7,584 nucleotides of DNA from Candidatus Rokuibacteriota bacterium. Its GTDB lineage: Bacteria > Methylomirabilota > Methylomirabilia > Rokubacteriales > CSP1-6. The notes below the pieces were generated by a model, which made no database searches, had not been told where the DNA came from, and saw nothing but the letters and a program-made list of their open reading frames with translations. The translations under genes were made by a program, and so were the position numbers. Positions 1 to 7,584 of this stretch are shown here, one piece after another (within the stretch, counting starts at the first letter, position 1; each line of letters begins with the position of its first letter). The stretch covers positions 1 through 7,584 of the forward strand of contig QHSM01000428.1 of assembly GCA_003221595.1 (NCBI GenBank). Reading direction: 5' to 3'.

Positions 1-987
1 GTCCGCAGCCCGAACTGCTTCTATCCCAACCTGCCGTACGTGGACTCGGTGGAGCTCACGATCATCCCCGATCCGAACGCGGCCCTCGCCGCGTTCCTGG
101 CGGGAAAGTTAGACTTCGGCCCGGAATACGGCATGACGATCCGCCGGGGCGACGTGGCCGCCGCCAAGAAGCGTCTCGGCCGCTGGTGGCTGCCGCTGCA
201 AACCCGCGAGTTCCTCGTGCCCTCCGGCAGGATCACCGCCATGAAGCTCGACCAGGATCCGCTCAAGGACGTGCGGGTCCGCCGGGCGATAGCCATGGCT
301 GACAACTGGCGCGAGATCCTCGAGCGTAATCCGTTGGCGCAAGGGAAAGGCGCGCCCAACCCCGTCATCCCCGCCGCGCTCAAGGAATGGTCAGTCCCGA
401 TCCGGGAGCTGCCCCCCGAAGGCCGGAAGCTCTATGAGCCCCCCGATCCGGCGGGCGCCAGGCAGCTGCTGACCGCGGCCGGCCAACCCGGCGGCATCAG
501 GATCCCGGTCGAGACGACGGCGGGGTACGGACCCGAATGGATGGATGCTGTCCAGGTCACCCTGAAGAGCTGGAAGGCCGCCGGCATCGAGGCGGACCTC
601 AAGGTGCAGGACTACGAAGCCTTCGTCTCCAGCTCCGTCTACGGCAAGTTCGACAAAATGATGCTCGCCATGCGCGACGGCGCGACCGATCCCGACTCGT
701 ATCTCGCGGCGCTGCTGCCGGGCGATCCCCTCAACGCATCCGGCGTCAACGACCCCAAGCTCACGGAGATGATCAAGCGCCAGCGGCGCACATTCAAGGA
801 CAGCGCGCGCCGGGACATCGTCTACGACATCCAGCGCTATTGCTCCCAGCAGGTCTATTACGCCTGTGGCCCTTCGCCGAGCGTGGTGGCCGCGTGGACG
901 CCGAACGTCACCGACTTCGGCCCGAACATCGGGCCCGACTACGGAGGGCGGCTCATGTCCGCCTGGTTCGACAAATCAGTTCAATAA
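1..987 (+). CDS. ABC transporter solute-binding protein, family 5 (peptide/nickel type), C-terminal part
   Basis: This is the C-terminal 328 residues of a periplasmic binding protein; the reading frame is open at the left edge, so the start and signal peptide lie outside the window. Family 5 (DppA/OppA/NikA) proteins bind oligopeptides, and in some members nickel chelates or other solutes, and hand them to an ABC permease. The visible part has typical late-domain features: FLAGKLDFG near the window start, the DVRVRRAIAMA segment (around residues 90-100) found at the equivalent place in this family, a DPDSYLAALLPGDP stretch, and a C-terminus ending in AWFDKSVQ. No permease or ATPase for it is visible, and its substrate cannot be told from this part. 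Its stop codon lies inside or against the start of the downstream hupE-like gene, so the two are probably co-transcribed. The family call is firm and the substrate unknown. Confidence 0.88.
   Translation, partial: VRSPNCFYPNLPYVDSVELTIIPDPNAALAAFLAGKLDFGPEYGMTIRRGDVAAAKKRLGRWWLPLQTREFLVPSGRITAMKLDQDPLKDVRVRRAIAMADNWREILERNPLAQGKGAPNPVIPAALKEWSVPIRELPPEGRKLYEPPDPAGARQLLTAAGQPGGIRIPVETTAGYGPEWMDAVQVTLKSWKAAGIEADLKVQDYEAFVSSSVYGKFDKMMLAMRDGATDPDSYLAALLPGDPLNASGVNDPKLTEMIKRQRRTFKDSARRDIVYDIQRYCSQQVYYACGPSPSVVAAWTPNVTDFGPNIGPDYGGRLMSAWFDKSVQ
943..948 (+). promoter_or_regulatory. Shine-Dalgarno-like GGAGGG before the hupE-like gene
   Basis: GGAGGG lies 6 nt before ATG 955, but that ATG is in the frame of the upstream binding protein and would give only MSAWFDKSVQ before the stop. 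For the hupE-like frame, the nearest plausible start is CTG 963, 14 nt downstream, which is a long spacing. The site may help ribosomes reload at this overlap, but it may simply encode the Gly-Gly of the binding protein. Confidence 0.3.
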
Positions 988-2105
988 CGCGTCCGCTCGT
1001 CCTCGCCGCTCTGCTGGTCCTCGTCGCTGGGCCCGACGCCTCGGCCCACGACGAGAGGTTTTCCGCCTCCAGGGTGGAGATCAAGCCGAACGAGGTTCTC
1101 TGGACGGTAGACGTGGGGGTGGCGGGCCTCGAGAAGGTCGTGAGGCTTCCGGCCGGTGAGCTCGAGCTCACCGATGCCCAGCTGCAGGATGCGAAATCGG
1201 ACATCGACGCCTACCTGCTCGAATGTCTCAAGGTCGAGATCAACGGCAGCCCGGTAGAGGCCGAAGCCGGCGCGCTGGAGCCGCTCTATGCCTCCACCGT
1301 CGCGACCGGCCAGAAATACATCTCGTACGCGCGCCAGCACTTCCGGTTCCGCTCACCGACCGAGGCGAAGCGCGTTCAGCTCTCGTCCGCGCTCTTTTTC
1401 ACCGTCATCAGGAACCACCAGGCAGCGGTCATCGTCTCGTGGGGTGGAGCGCAGAAAGTCTTCACCAAGTACGGTCCGTTCGAGCTCGACCTGACGCCTG
1501 CGCGGCTCAATCCGACGATCCTGGGCACCGCGACGGAGTTCATCCTCTGGGGGATGCATCACATCTTCGTGGGCTACGACCACATCGCGTTCCTCATGGC
1601 CCTGCTTCTCGCGGCGCAGCGGCTGCGCGACATGGTGCGCGTCGTGACGTCGTTCACGGTTGCCCACAGCATCACGCTGCTGCTCGCGGCTCTCGATGTG
1701 ATCCGCCTGCCCGGAGCGGTGACCGAATCGTTGATCGCCGCGTCGATCGTCTACGTGGCCGCCGAGAACTACTTCATCACGCAGGGAAGTCACCGGTGGA
1801 TACTCACCTTCGCGTTCGGCCTGGTCCACGGGTTGGGCTTCTCGAGCGTGCTGCGGGAGCGGCTCCAGGATCTTCAGTCCATCGCGGTGCCCGTCGTGTC
1901 GTTCAATCTCGGCGTGGAGCTCGGCCAGATTTCGATTCTGCTCGTCGTGCTCCCCGTGCTCACGTTGATCCGCAGGGCCCCCGATGAGAAGGGGCGGGAA
2001 CGGCGTCAGTGGTGGCTGGTCCGGGTGGGTTCGCTGCCGATCCTGCTCCTGGGCTCGTTCTGGCTCGTCGACCGCGTCTTTCAGCTGAACCTGATGCCGT
2101 TTTGA
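963..2105 (+). CDS. HupE/UreJ_2-family membrane protein, probable metal permease
   Basis: Taken from CTG 963 this is 380 residues: a signal peptide (hydrophobic PLVLAALLVLVAG, cleavage after DASA at about residue 28), a periplasmic domain of about 155 residues, then roughly six membrane segments from residue 185. The membrane half carries the family's conserved polar motifs: HHIFVGYDH (199-207), FTVAHS (231-236), the AEN near 267-269, GLVHGLGF (286-293) and FNLGVELGQ (314-322). The His and acidic residues inside the membrane fit metal passage. HupE/UreJ relatives have been linked to nickel or cobalt uptake and are otherwise poorly characterised. No ATG, GTG or TTG start lies near the signal peptide in this frame. 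CTG 963 is 14 nt after GGAGGG; ATA 984 would give a 21-residue signal peptide and overlap the upstream TAA by 4 nt. Both starts yield the same mature protein. The family is secure and the start is not. Confidence 0.85.
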   Translation: MVRQISSITRPLVLAALLVLVAGPDASAHDERFSASRVEIKPNEVLWTVDVGVAGLEKVVRLPAGELELTDAQLQDAKSDIDAYLLECLKVEINGSPVEAEAGALEPLYASTVATGQKYISYARQHFRFRSPTEAKRVQLSSALFFTVIRNHQAAVIVSWGGAQKVFTKYGPFELDLTPARLNPTILGTATEFILWGMHHIFVGYDHIAFLMALLLAAQRLRDMVRVVTSFTVAHSITLLLAALDVIRLPGAVTESLIAASIVYVAAENYFITQGSHRWILTFAFGLVHGLGFSSVLRERLQDLQSIAVPVVSFNLGVELGQISILLVVLPVLTLIRRAPDEKGRERRQWWLVRVGSLPILLLGSFWLVDRVFQLNLMPF

Positions 2106-2108
2106 GGT

Positions 2109-2123
2109 GGCGGCTCGGCCGCC
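2109..2123. terminator. GC-rich hairpin between convergent genes
   Basis: GGCGGC-TCG-GCCGCC forms a perfect 6-bp stem with a 3-nt loop in the 19-bp gap between the hupE-like stop (2105) and the CDF stop (2125). TGA at 2103-2105 and TCA at 2125-2127 can add three outer pairs across small bulges. A hairpin here could stop or stabilise transcripts from both sides. There is no clear T-run on either strand, so it is not a textbook intrinsic terminator. Confidence 0.4.
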
Positions 2124-2124
2124 G

Positions 2125-3155
2125 TCACTCGTTGTGCGAGTGGACGGGAAGGCCGTCGTGGGCGTGCGCGCCGATCCGATGGTGGCGCTCGCCGCCCTCG
2201 CCCTGGGGATCGACGTGGACCATGACGGTTCCCAGGTGCGGTAGCTGGTGAAGGAGCTGTGCCGCACCTCCTTGGCGATGGCGTGCCCGGCGGTGACCGA
2301 GAAACCTCCCGGTACCGTCACGTGCAGCTCGGCGTGCAAGCGATGCCCGACCCACCGAGCCTTGACCTCCGAGACCTCCTCGACGTTCGGTACGCGACCC
2401 GCCGCATGGGTAATCGTGTCGACGACCTCGGGTTCCACGGCGTCGAGCGCACGGGCCAGGACGAGCCGCGCCGACTGCCAGACAATGGCGAAGATCGCGA
2501 CCGAGATCACGAGGCCGACCACCGGATCGGCCAGGGGGTAGCCGGCCCACACCCCGATCGCCCCGACCAGCACGGCGAGGCTCGTCCAGCCGTCCACGCG
2601 CGCGTGGTAGCCGTCCGCGATCAGCGCGGCGCTCCCGATCTGCCGGCCCACCCGGATGCGGAAGACGGCCACGGCCTCGTTGCCCAGGAATCCGATCACG
2701 GCCGCGACCATCACGGCCCCGAGGTACTCCAGGCCCTGCGGGTGCAGCAAACGCTGAATCGCCTCGTAGGAGGCCACGAGCGCGCTCGCGGCGATCGTGG
2801 CCACGATCATCAATCCCGCGAGGTCCTCCACTCGCCCGAGGCCATAGGTGAATCGCTTGGTCACGCCCCGCCGGACCAGCAGGAACGCGACGCCGAGGGG
2901 AATGGCGGTGGCCGCGTCCGCGAAGTTATGGATGGTGTCGGCCAGGAGCGCCACGCTGCCGGACAGGGCGACCACGCCCGCCTGCAGAACCGCGGTGGCG
3001 AACAGACCGACGAACGACCACTTGAGCGTCCAGAGGCCGCGCGCCGTCGAGGTGATGGAGGGATCGCCGACGCCATGCGCGTGGGCGTGGACCCGCTCGT
3101 CGCCGTGCGCATGTCCGTGCGGGGCGCGCTCGTCATCGTGGTGCCGATCGCTCAT
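2125..3155 (-). CDS. Cation diffusion facilitator (CDF) family zinc-type efflux protein, with an apparent frameshift
   Basis: CDF proteins export divalent metal from the cytoplasm in exchange for protons. The start ATG 3155 follows GGAGGAGG and overlaps the permease stop as ATGA. The N-terminus is His-rich (HGHAHGDERVHAHAHG, residues 13-28). Transmembrane metal sites are visible as H76xxxD80 in IHNFAD and H184xxxD188 in YHARVD; HxxxD at both sites is the pattern usual for zinc. A cytoplasmic domain follows from about residue 235 (VPNVEEVSEVKARWVGHRLH). After residue 299 (KEVRH) the frame breaks; stepping back one base at 2259 restores the expected family end LLHQLPHLGTVMVHVDP and a second His-rich tail, HHRIGAHAHDGLPVHSHNE, ending at TGA 2125. 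The repaired protein is about 343 residues, normal for the family. Without repair, the frame runs on antisense into the hupE-like gene, which is clearly not natural. A one-base deletion or sequence error is likeliest. Confidence 0.85.
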
Positions 3156-4024
3156 GCGCCTCCTCCGCCGGGCCGCCACCGCAGGAATAGCGTCCTCGCC
3201 CCGCCCGGGATCAGGAACAGCCCCGCCGTGGTCAGCATGGCAGGCCCGGTCGGCAGCGAGAAGACGAACGACAGGTAGAACCCGACCAGAGCGGACGAGA
3301 CGCCGAAGACGACCGACAGGACAAACGCCCTACCGAGTCGCTCGGTGAGCGTCAGGGCCGCCGAGGCCGGGATGACCATGAAGGCGAAGACCGGCAGGGC
3401 CCCGATGGACATGATCGACACGGCAATCGTGAACGCGATGGTCAGGAGCAAGATCCGGTTGAACAGCCGCGTGCGCAGACCGGAAGCGGTGGCCGTCTCG
3501 GGATCGAGCGACGTGAAGACGAACTCCTTGTAGAGGACGAAATGGATCAGCAGCACCGCGGCAGCCGTCACCGCCTGCACCCACAGCTGCTCCACGGACA
3601 CGAACACCGAGTTGCCGAACAGGATGTCCTCGATGGCGTGGGCCTCGGCGCTCAACGCGTCGAGAATCAGCAAGGTGAGACCGGCCGGGAGCAGGTAGCC
3701 GATCCCGAGGATGCTCTCTCGCGTGATCCGCTTCTCGCTCACCTGCCGGGCCAGGAAGATCGCCGCCAGACAGGCGAACACGATCGAGGTCGCGCCCGGG
3801 CCGCTCAGAAACCGCGACTTCACCTCGCTCGCATGGTGGCCGAAGAGCCCCGCGACCAGGAACGCGCAGGCGACGCCCAGCGAGGAGATCTGCGAGATCG
3901 CCGCGCTGACGAACACGATGCGCTTGAGGATCACGTAGACGCCCAGAAACGCGCTCACGAGCGCCACCAGGGCTCCGGCCAGGATGCCGTTTTGCAGAAT
4001 GGGCAGCGCATCGAGAAAGGTCAT
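3152..4024 (-). CDS. ZnuB/TroC-type metal ABC transporter permease
   Basis: This is the inner-membrane channel subunit of a zinc/manganese-type ABC importer, 290 residues from ATG 4024, with about eight or nine hydrophobic segments. Family landmarks are visible: KRIVFVSAAISQISSLGVA (34-52), equivalent to the usual DAISH segment; DILFGN (133-138); FTSLDPETATASGL (170-183); and GALPVFAFMVIPASAAL (208-224), the usual conserved helix. The start is uncertain. GTG 4087, with a G-run upstream, would add 21 residues and overlap the ATPase by 16 nt. GTG 4075 would overlap its TGA by 4 nt (GTGA). ATG 4024 is preferred because about 34 residues before the KR turn matches family members such as ZnuB. The gene sits between the ATPase and the CDF gene in one operon. 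Metal choice cannot be read from the permease alone. Confidence 0.88.
   Translation of the reverse strand: MTFLDALPILQNGILAGALVALVSAFLGVYVILKRIVFVSAAISQISSLGVACAFLVAGLFGHHASEVKSRFLSGPGATSIVFACLAAIFLARQVSEKRITRESILGIGYLLPAGLTLLILDALSAEAHAIEDILFGNSVFVSVEQLWVQAVTAAAVLLIHFVLYKEFVFTSLDPETATASGLRTRLFNRILLLTIAFTIAVSIMSIGALPVFAFMVIPASAALTLTERLGRAFVLSVVFGVSSALVGFYLSFVFSLPTGPAMLTTAGLFLIPGGARTLFLRWRPGGGGA
3159..3166 (-). promoter_or_regulatory. Strong Shine-Dalgarno for the CDF gene
   Basis: On the minus strand GGAGGAGG ends 3 nt before ATG 3155 (6 nt from its first GGAGG). It lies inside the end of the permease gene, whose TGA shares two bases with the ATG (ATGA). This fixes the CDF start and indicates coupled translation with the permease. 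Confidence 0.7.
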
Positions 4025-4071
4025 CCCGTTCCGCTCGACCAGCAGCAGGCTGGACAGGACGGGAATCGACT

Positions 4072-4862
<791 letters not shown>

Positions 4863-4863
<1 letters not shown>

Positions 4864-5870
4864 CAGCTCGGGGTCCTGACCGCCTGCAGCGCCCGGGTCA
4901 AATTCTCGTAGATCCGGTCGAACAGCGCGAAGTAGTCGTCGATGCCGTCCGCCTGGCTTACCGACCACGGCAGCGCGAGCAGCGACGCGCCGGCCTGCCG
5001 GGCGATTTCACCGAGCATCGCCTGGTTCTGGTATGTCTCGGCCACGATCAGCTTCACGCCGTGCTGGGTCATCTTCGCGACGACCTCGGCCTTCTCGTCG
5101 CGGTCGGGCGGGTTGTCGAGGTTTCCGACCGCGAGTATGAGCGGCTCGGGTGGCTCGACGTAGGCGAGAATCTGCAACCCGTGCCGCCGAGCCAGATACG
5201 TCCAGCTGCGATGGGCGCTGACGATCTGCATGCCTTCGAAGGGCTTCATCTGCGCGTCCCATTCGGCCAGCCTCTCGGCCAGCTTCGACGCGAAGCGCTC
5301 GTAGTTCGCCCGGAAGACGTCCGCGTTCGTCGGATCCAGGAGCACGAGCTTCTCGAAAATGACCTGGGCAGTCGTCATCCCGTTCGACGGGTCGAGCGCG
5401 TAGTGGTGGTTGTTGCCCACCGGCATCTGGGTCTCTTTCGACACGACCGCGGACTGCACGGCGAACAGGGCCCTCAGCAACACGGACGCCCTCACGTCGG
5501 CGGGACCGTAGGGAATCAGCGTCGCTCCCGTCGAGGCGTCCAGATAGCCGGACTTGCCCTCGCGAATCCGGCCGTTCGTCGATTCAGCGAGTGCCGTCGG
5601 AAGCCACGCCGCCTCGAGACCCTGCCCGTTCACGATCAGCAGATCGGCCCGGTTGAGGAGCACCGAGAAGCTGCGTTTCGGGAGAATCGCATGGGGGTCC
5701 TGCGAACCTTTGACGAGGTACGTCACCGAGACGCGATCGCCACCGACGACGCGCGCGAGGGCGGCGTGAGTCTCCGTGGTCGCCACGACGCGGAGCTTCG
5801 CCTCGGCCGGCGCGGCCACGACGGAGAGCAGTGCGACCAGGAGCAGCGAGGCGGCCGGCCGGGTGGTCAT
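4863..5870 (-). CDS. ZnuA/TroA-type periplasmic metal-binding protein (intact copy)
   Basis: This is the 335-residue receptor of the importer. A Sec signal peptide is clear (LLLVALLSVVAAPAEA, cleavage near residue 24). Likely metal ligands are H60 (SQDPHAILP), H156 (GNNHHYALDP, aligned with the usual PHxWLDP), H220 (VSAHRSW) and perhaps E278 (VAETYQN). Three His ligands favour zinc over manganese, in which the third ligand is usually acidic. It lacks the long His/Asp-rich loop of enterobacterial ZnuA. Compared with its upstream paralogue, it has about nine extra residues around LILAVGNLD (244-252). It begins 1 nt after the stop of that paralogue and ends by overlapping the ATPase start. Residues ~204-263 are nearly identical to the block fused to the front of the neighbouring gene. 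Confidence 0.92.
5074..5268 (-). repeat. 195-bp direct repeat, copy A (inside the intact binding-protein gene)
   Basis: This covers about residues 202-266 of the intact binding protein. It matches 6584-6778 at 184 of 195 positions by my hand alignment, with no gaps. Of the 11 differences, eight are synonymous and three change an amino acid (Gln/Arg, Pro/Leu, Val/Leu). Confidence 0.9.
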
Positions 5871-5871
5871 C

Positions 5872-6759
5872 CTACGAGGCTCTCGCCGCCTGGAGCGCCG
5901 GAACGATCTCCCGATAGAGCCTGTCGAAGAACTCGGATACCGTCCGGATCCCCTGGTCCTCGCTCACCGAGCTCGGAAGGACGAGCGCCTTCGCCCCGGT
6001 CAGCCGTGCGACCTCGTCGATGATCGAGCGATTCTGGTACGTCTCGGCCAGGATGATCTTGACTCCGCTCCGCTTCATGCGATCGACCAGCGACGCCATG
6101 TAGGCGGCGCTGGGCGGCAGGGTCTCCTTCGGCTCGATGTAGTCGAAGACCTTCAGGCCGTGACGGCGAAGCAGATAGTTCCAGCTCCGGTGGTAGCTGA
6201 CGACCTGCATCCCGCGAAACGGCTCCATGAGCTTGTCCCACTCCTTGAGATGCTCGCTGAAGTGCGCGGTGAAGCGCTCGTAGTTGCCTCGATAGTACGG
6301 CGCGTTGGGCAGATCGACCTCGGCCATCTTGTCCGCAATGTTGCGCGCGATGATCGTCGTGTTGCCCGGGTCCAGCCAGTAATGATGGTTGCCGAGCCGC
6401 ATCGTGCCGCCGACACCGAGGTTGAGGATGAAGAACGGAGTGCCCTCGATCTCGTCCGCGCTGTACGGGATGATGTCGACCCCGACGGAGCAGTTCACGA
6501 ATCCCGGATGCCCTTCCATGATGTTCGCGTTCCGCGCGTTGACGAGCGCGACGTCCAGCCAGCCCAGCTCGATCAGCTGGCCGTTCGCGACGAGCTCGGC
6601 CTTCTCGTCGCGGTCGGGCAGGTTGTCGAGGTTCCCGACCGCGAGTATGAGCGGCTCCGGCGGCTCGACGTAGGCCAGGATCTGCAACCCGTGCCGCCGC
6701 GCCAGATACGTCCAGCTGCGATGGGCGCTGACGATCCGCATGCCCTCGAACGGCTTCAT
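5872..6759 (-). CDS. Second ZnuA/TroA-type metal-binding protein, N-terminally truncated and chimeric, possibly a pseudogene
   Basis: The frame is open for 295 residues from ATG 6759, but the protein is misbuilt. Residues 1-58 copy the middle of the downstream binding protein (MKPFEGM...DEKAE). From about residue 55 the sequence switches to what should be residue ~80 of a normal family member (LVANGQLIELGWL) and then runs normally to the end. The signal peptide and first metal ligand (the usual DPH) are therefore missing. The remaining ligands are present: H126 (GNHHYWLDP), H190 (VSYHRSW) and E239 (LAETYQN). The block around HRSWxYLxRRHG thus occurs twice in one protein. No alternative start supplies a signal peptide, because the frame upstream runs straight into the end of the outer-membrane protein gene. 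A working periplasmic protein is unlikely. It is either a remnant of a tandem array or an assembly chimera. It ends 1 nt before the intact copy. Confidence 0.75.
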   Translation of the reverse strand: MKPFEGMRIVSAHRSWTYLARRHGLQILAYVEPPEPLILAVGNLDNLPDRDEKAELVANGQLIELGWLDVALVNARNANIMEGHPGFVNCSVGVDIIPYSADEIEGTPFFILNLGVGGTMRLGNHHYWLDPGNTTIIARNIADKMAEVDLPNAPYYRGNYERFTAHFSEHLKEWDKLMEPFRGMQVVSYHRSWNYLLRRHGLKVFDYIEPKETLPPSAAYMASLVDRMKRSGVKIILAETYQNRSIIDEVARLTGAKALVLPSSVSEDQGIRTVSEFFDRLYREIVPALQAARAS

Positions 6760-6778
6760 CTGCGCGTCCCATTCGGCC
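6584..6778 (-). repeat. 195-bp direct repeat, copy B (front of the chimeric binding-protein gene)
   Basis: It has the same orientation as copy A, offset by 1510 bp. Similarity begins sharply at 6778, only 7 bp past the stop of the outer-membrane protein gene. It ends at 6584 within a short stretch (GTCGCGAA on the minus strand) that also fits the native sequence of the second binding protein, as expected for joining at microhomology. Confidence 0.9.
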
Positions 6779-6785
6779 CGCGGAC

Positions 6786-7584
6786 CTACATCGGGTCCAG
6801 GAACTTGCCAACACCCGGAGTCACGGTGCCCAGCCCAACGCTGAGCTGGAAGAAGACAGCACTGTAGGCCGGATCACGCCCGGAGGGGAAGCTGTAGTCG
6901 TACTGGACTCCGAGCTTCGCCACCGACGTGATCAGGAATCGCAGGCCGCCCGTGAGGCGAAGATACGAGTCCTCGTTTCCCTTCGGAATTCCGACGTAGT
7001 CGACCCGACCGGTCACTTGCCAGTGCCGTGTAAATCGATAGCCGAGCTCCGAGAAAAATCCGCCGACCACGTCGCTATCGACCTGCTGCCCCTTCCGAGC
7101 ACCCGCGGTGACGATGGGGTTGTCCCGGAAGGCCCAGATGCCTTCCGTCAGCCACCGAATGTACGGCCAGCTCTGGGCCCCCGACTTCCAGCGAAACATG
7201 ACGTCCCCGCCGAGGAGATACGTGAGGTCGTTACTATTGGGCTTGTTCTTGCCCAGGGCACCCGAGACGCCGAGCGAGAGATCGCTGTTGTCGGTCAGGT
7301 CCCAAAACGTCTCGGCCCTCGCGAATCCCACGATGTCCTGGGTCGTTTGCAGCGCGAAGGTCGGCGGCGTGCTACTGGTCGCCGCCGGGTACCCGTCCTC
7401 CGTTCCCTTGCTCTGGACCGACAGCGCGAGCTGGACGAACTGGGAGATGGGCGGCTGATATGTGACTTCGGCGCCGAGCAGGTGAACGCCGTCGACGCCC
7501 AGAAACTTCACGTTGATCAGCGGCGGATCCTCGAGAAACCATTCGTGGTCGTGGATCTGATTGAACTGCCCGAACTTGACCCGG
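6786..7584 (-). CDS. Outer-membrane beta-barrel (porin-like) protein, C-terminal part, metal-locus associated
   Basis: The last 265 residues are visible; the frame is open to the right edge (RVKFGQFNQIHDHEW...), so the start and signal peptide are outside, and the internal GTG at 7511 is not the start. Much of the sequence alternates polar and hydrophobic residues with aromatic girdles and Gly turns, as in barrel strands (e.g. LRLTGGLRFLI, LGVQYDYSFPSG, AVFFQLSVGLG). The motif HDHEWFLEDPPL followed by FLGVDGVHLLGAEVTY resembles a family of outer-membrane proteins often found beside zinc ABC genes; this is from memory and unsearched. It ends in FLDPM rather than a terminal Phe. Its TAG is 7 bp from the chimeric binding-protein block, so it heads the operon within this window. 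Likely role: passage of metal or a metal complex across the outer membrane (inference). Confidence 0.65.
   Translation of the reverse strand, partial: RVKFGQFNQIHDHEWFLEDPPLINVKFLGVDGVHLLGAEVTYQPPISQFVQLALSVQSKGTEDGYPAATSSTPPTFALQTTQDIVGFARAETFWDLTDNSDLSLGVSGALGKNKPNSNDLTYLLGGDVMFRWKSGAQSWPYIRWLTEGIWAFRDNPIVTAGARKGQQVDSDVVGGFFSELGYRFTRHWQVTGRVDYVGIPKGNEDSYLRLTGGLRFLITSVAKLGVQYDYSFPSGRDPAYSAVFFQLSVGLGTVTPGVGKFLDPM

Noticed and set aside
537..962. Upstream extension of the hupE-like frame inside the family 5 binding-protein gene
   Set aside because: The translation before the signal peptide is Arg/His/Pro-rich shadow sequence, and a signal peptide must be at the N-terminus.
1353..2124. Long minus-strand open frame continuing from the CDF gene across the hupE-like gene
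   Set aside because: It is antisense to a well-supported gene, rich in Arg/Gln/Glu/Asp with no recognisable domain, and exists only because of the CDF frameshift in GC-rich DNA.
2259..3278. Plus-strand open frame of 339 codons opposite the CDF gene
   Set aside because: It is a shadow frame of charged, low-complexity composition. The opposite strand encodes clear membrane segments and metal sites.
5074..6778. The 195-bp repeats as an insertion sequence or CRISPR-like element
   Set aside because: There are only two copies, both coding and in frame with the same protein family, with no terminal inverted repeats or transposase. Paralogue recombination explains them better.
5061..6867. Plus-strand open frames of 320 and 363 codons opposite the binding-protein genes
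   Set aside because: Their Arg/Val/Asp/Gln-rich, low-information translations are typical shadows of GC-rich genes. The minus-strand frames carry clear family motifs.

Overview
The window is a GC-rich, fully coding bacterial fragment that looks like a metal-handling locus. Its codon use, peptide-type ABC binding protein and the style of the zinc-type ABC genes suggest a Gram-negative soil or sediment organism, perhaps Rokubacteria/Methylomirabilota or a deltaproteobacterium. This placement is inference, since no rRNA or marker gene is present. Gram-negative character is supported by an outer-membrane barrel-like protein and two proteins with Sec-type signal peptides.

Layout: two convergent transcription units meet near position 2110. 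On the + strand, the 3' part of a family 5 ABC solute-binding protein (1-987) overlaps a HupE/UreJ_2-type membrane protein (about 963-2105). On the - strand, reading from the right edge, come an outer-membrane barrel-like protein (3' part, 7584-6786), a damaged or chimeric metal-binding protein (6759-5872), an intact ZnuA/TroA-type binding protein (5870-4863), its ATPase (4863-4072), its ZnuB-type permease (about 4024-3152) and a cation diffusion facilitator (3155-2125). The - strand genes are joined by a 1-nt gap (5871) or by 1-nt (TGATG), up to 16-nt (depending on the permease start) and 4-nt (ATGA) overlaps, so they almost certainly form one operon whose promoter lies outside the window. 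The two gene sets end 19 bp apart at a GC-rich hairpin.

Working model (inference): the outer-membrane protein admits metal, the periplasmic binding proteins capture it, the ATPase and permease import it, and the CDF protein exports excess. The HupE-type protein opposite may be another metal permease. The metal is probably zinc, from the His ligand pattern of the binding protein and the HxxxD/HxxxD pattern of the CDF protein.

Three irregularities stand out. First, the second binding-protein gene has lost its signal peptide and first ~80 residues; in their place is a 195-bp block, 94% identical to the middle of its neighbour. Second, the CDF gene needs a one-base correction near 2257-2261 to give a complete protein. 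Third, the hupE-like gene has no ordinary start codon; an ATA overlapping the upstream TAA sits where an ATG would be expected. I see no mobile element, tRNA, CRISPR array or wholly new system. The chimeric binding-protein gene is the most notable feature.
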